Shown one piece after another: positions 62,908 to 64,000 of a stretch of 64,000 nt of DNA; position 1 is the first letter of the stretch; each line of letters opens with the position of its first letter. The position numbers and the translations under genes are program-made. The DNA comes from Platanthera guangdongensis (Eukaryota > Streptophyta > Magnoliopsida > Asparagales > Orchidaceae). The notes under the pieces were generated by a model. That model was not told the DNA's origin. It was given only the letters and a program-made list of their open reading frames with translations, and made no database searches. The DNA is taken from positions 72,726,346 to 72,790,345 of the forward strand of contig CM077157.1 of assembly GCA_039583875.1 (NCBI GenBank). Direction: 5' to 3'.

Positions 62908-64000
62908 TTACTCTAAGTTTATCATTCCTAGTTCAATTTTAAATCTATTGAACTTAGCTTCTTCTAGGGGCTTAGTATACATATCAGCTACTTGATTATC
63001 AGTTTTAACATATTCTAATAAAATATCTTTTCTTTCTACATGCTCCCTAAGAAAATGATATTTAATTTCAATATGTTTTGTTCTACTATGAGATACAGAG
63101 TTATTAGCTATTGAAATAACACTTGTAGAATCACAGAAGAGTGGAGTTCTACTTACCTGAAATCCATAGTCCTCTAGCTGATGTTGTATCCACAGAAGTT
63201 GAGCACAACAACTTCCTGCAGCCACATACTCTGACTCTGCAGTGGAGATAACCACACTGGTTTGCTTTTTGCTACTCCATGAAATTAGTCTCCCACCTAG
63301 GAATTGACAGGTTCCAGTAGTGCTTTTTCTATCTTCTTTGCATCCTGCAAAGTCTGCATCTGAATAACCTGTTAGATCAAAATCTCCATTCCTAGGGTAC
63401 CAGAGGCCTAGATAGGGAGTGCCCTTTAGATATCTCAATATTCTTTTGACTGCTGTCAAATGAGACTCTTTAGGGCAGGCTTGATACCTTGCACAGACAC
63501 ATGTATCATACATGATATCTGGTCTACTAGCAGTCAAGTATAATAGGGAGCCAACTATCCCTATATACAAGGTTTCATCTACAGGTTTCCCTGCATCATC
63601 CTTGCTAAGAGACATACTTGCCCCCATATGAGTCTTCATGGTGCTGGATGAATCCATACCATACTTCCTTATGAGTTCTAGGGTGAACTTAGACTGACAT
63701 ATGGATAAACCACTCTCAGTCTGTTTAACTTGGAGACCCAAGAAAAACTTCAGCTCTCCCATACTACTCATCTCAAACTGACCTTGCATAAGTTTTGCAA
63801 ACTTTTTGCAAAGGCTGCTTTCAGTAGACCCAAATATAATGTCATCTACATATATTTGGACTAGTATAACTTTGCCTCTAGATTCCCTAAGGAATAGAGT
63901 CTTATCTATTTTCCCCATTGAGAACTTGTTCTCAATGAGAAAACTAGATAGGGTTTCATACCAAGCCCTAGAGGCTTGCTTTAACCCATATAAAGCTTTC
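62908..64000 (-). CDS. pol: Reverse transcriptase-RNase H end of E9 pol (partial)
   Basis: The frame is open from the window edge (KALYGLKQASRAWYETL) and ends at the TAA beside 62908. RT carries the catalytic YVDDIIFGS (near 63840). Connection region includes GSLLYLTASRPDIMY (near 63530). RNase H has YSDADFAG (near 63350), STAESEYVAA and the C-terminal HIEIKYHFLRE and DMYTKPL, all typical of Ty1/copia. No stop or frameshift is present. It would copy the element RNA in the particle; protease and integrase should lie upstream, outside the window. Confidence 0.93.
   Translation of the reverse strand, partial: KALYGLKQASRAWYETLSSFLIENKFSMGKIDKTLFLRESRGKVILVQIYVDDIIFGSTESSLCKKFAKLMQGQFEMSSMGELKFFLGLQVKQTESGLSICQSKFTLELIRKYGMDSSSTMKTHMGASMSLSKDDAGKPVDETLYIGIVGSLLYLTASRPDIMYDTCVCARYQACPKESHLTAVKRILRYLKGTPYLGLWYPRNGDFDLTGYSDADFAGCKEDRKSTTGTCQFLGGRLISWSSKKQTSVVISTAESEYVAAGSCCAQLLWIQHQLEDYGFQVSRTPLFCDSTSVISIANNSVSHSRTKHIEIKYHFLREHVERKDILLEYVKTDNQVADMYTKPLEEAKFNRFKIELGMINLE

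Larger units (their letters stand above)
57312..64000 (-). mobile_element. E9: Sirevirus-type Ty1/copia element with env-like ORF (partial, runs off the right edge)
   Basis: Minus-strand order: pol end (64000 to 62908), a GTGTCGACAC-rich spacer, env-like ORF (62394-59599), CCAAATAGGGGGAGAT polypurine tract (59317-59302), 3' LTR (59301 to about 57312). An extra ORF behind pol is the hallmark of Sireviruses. Everything visible is intact. Its 5' LTR, gag and most of pol lie right of the window. The left boundary is estimated. Confidence 0.88.

Noticed and set aside
1..64000. Host plant genes
   Set aside because: Every coding-like segment I could classify belongs to a retrotransposon; no exon-intron structure of a cellular gene was recognised.

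Overview
The window is a block of nested plant LTR retrotransposons, and I found no convincing host gene, tRNA, rRNA or CRISPR array. It holds Ty3/gypsy chromoviruses, a Tat-like Ty3/gypsy element, Athila-like elements primed by a TGGCGCCGTTGCCGGGGA site, and Sirevirus-type Ty1/copia elements with an extra ORF behind pol. This mixture points to a flowering plant with a large, repeat-rich genome. The species cannot be named from the sequence. I label the elements E1-E9.

Layout. E1 is the oldest host: a decayed Tat-like element read on the minus strand. It is split into 1-2732, 24529-29984, 39851-41798 and 50042-50071. E2 (2733-24528, +, old chromovirus, TSD CGGGC) sits in an antisense ORF of E1. 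The 3' LTR of E2 was itself hit twice: by E3 (9669-19402, +, young, nearly intact chromovirus, TSD TGGCA) and by E4 (20224-23817, +, gag-only Sirevirus relative, with a deletion across its left edge). E5 (29985-39850, -, decayed chromovirus, TSD CTTTA) sits in the reverse transcriptase of E1. One LTR of E5 carries a 399-bp palindrome with tRNA-like boxes (38982-39380, TSD CTACC). E6 (41799-50041, -, Athila-like, no coding capacity, TSD ATGTC) sits in the gag of E1. A Sirevirus-type LTR remnant, E7 (50072 to about 57311), follows and is split by E8 (51275-57193, +, very young Athila-like element with one intact ORF of unknown function, TSD CGGCG). E9 (about 57312 to beyond 64000, -) is a Sirevirus with an intact pol end and an intact 931-residue env-like ORF.

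How the parts work together. Only E9 (gag and most of pol lie outside the window) and E3 (two nonsense codons) look close to autonomous. E4, E6 and E8 lack reverse transcriptase and integrase and would need these in trans.

The most striking feature is not a gene. Every LTR family here carries an array of short, CG-rich palindromes in its upstream (U3) part. The same palindromic words recur in unrelated superfamilies: CACGGGCGTG cores in chromovirus E3 and Athila-like E6 and E8; a 16-bp palindrome CTCGACGATCGTCGAG in both E3 and E6; TACCGCC...CGGTA in chromoviruses E5 and E2 and in Sirevirus LTR E7; GTGTCGACAC in Sireviruses E4 and E9. Two further points stand out: a likely short spliceosomal intron between the gag zinc knuckle and the protease in three chromoviruses, and the tRNA-like palindrome in E5. 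All sequence comparisons were made by eye, so identity figures are estimates.
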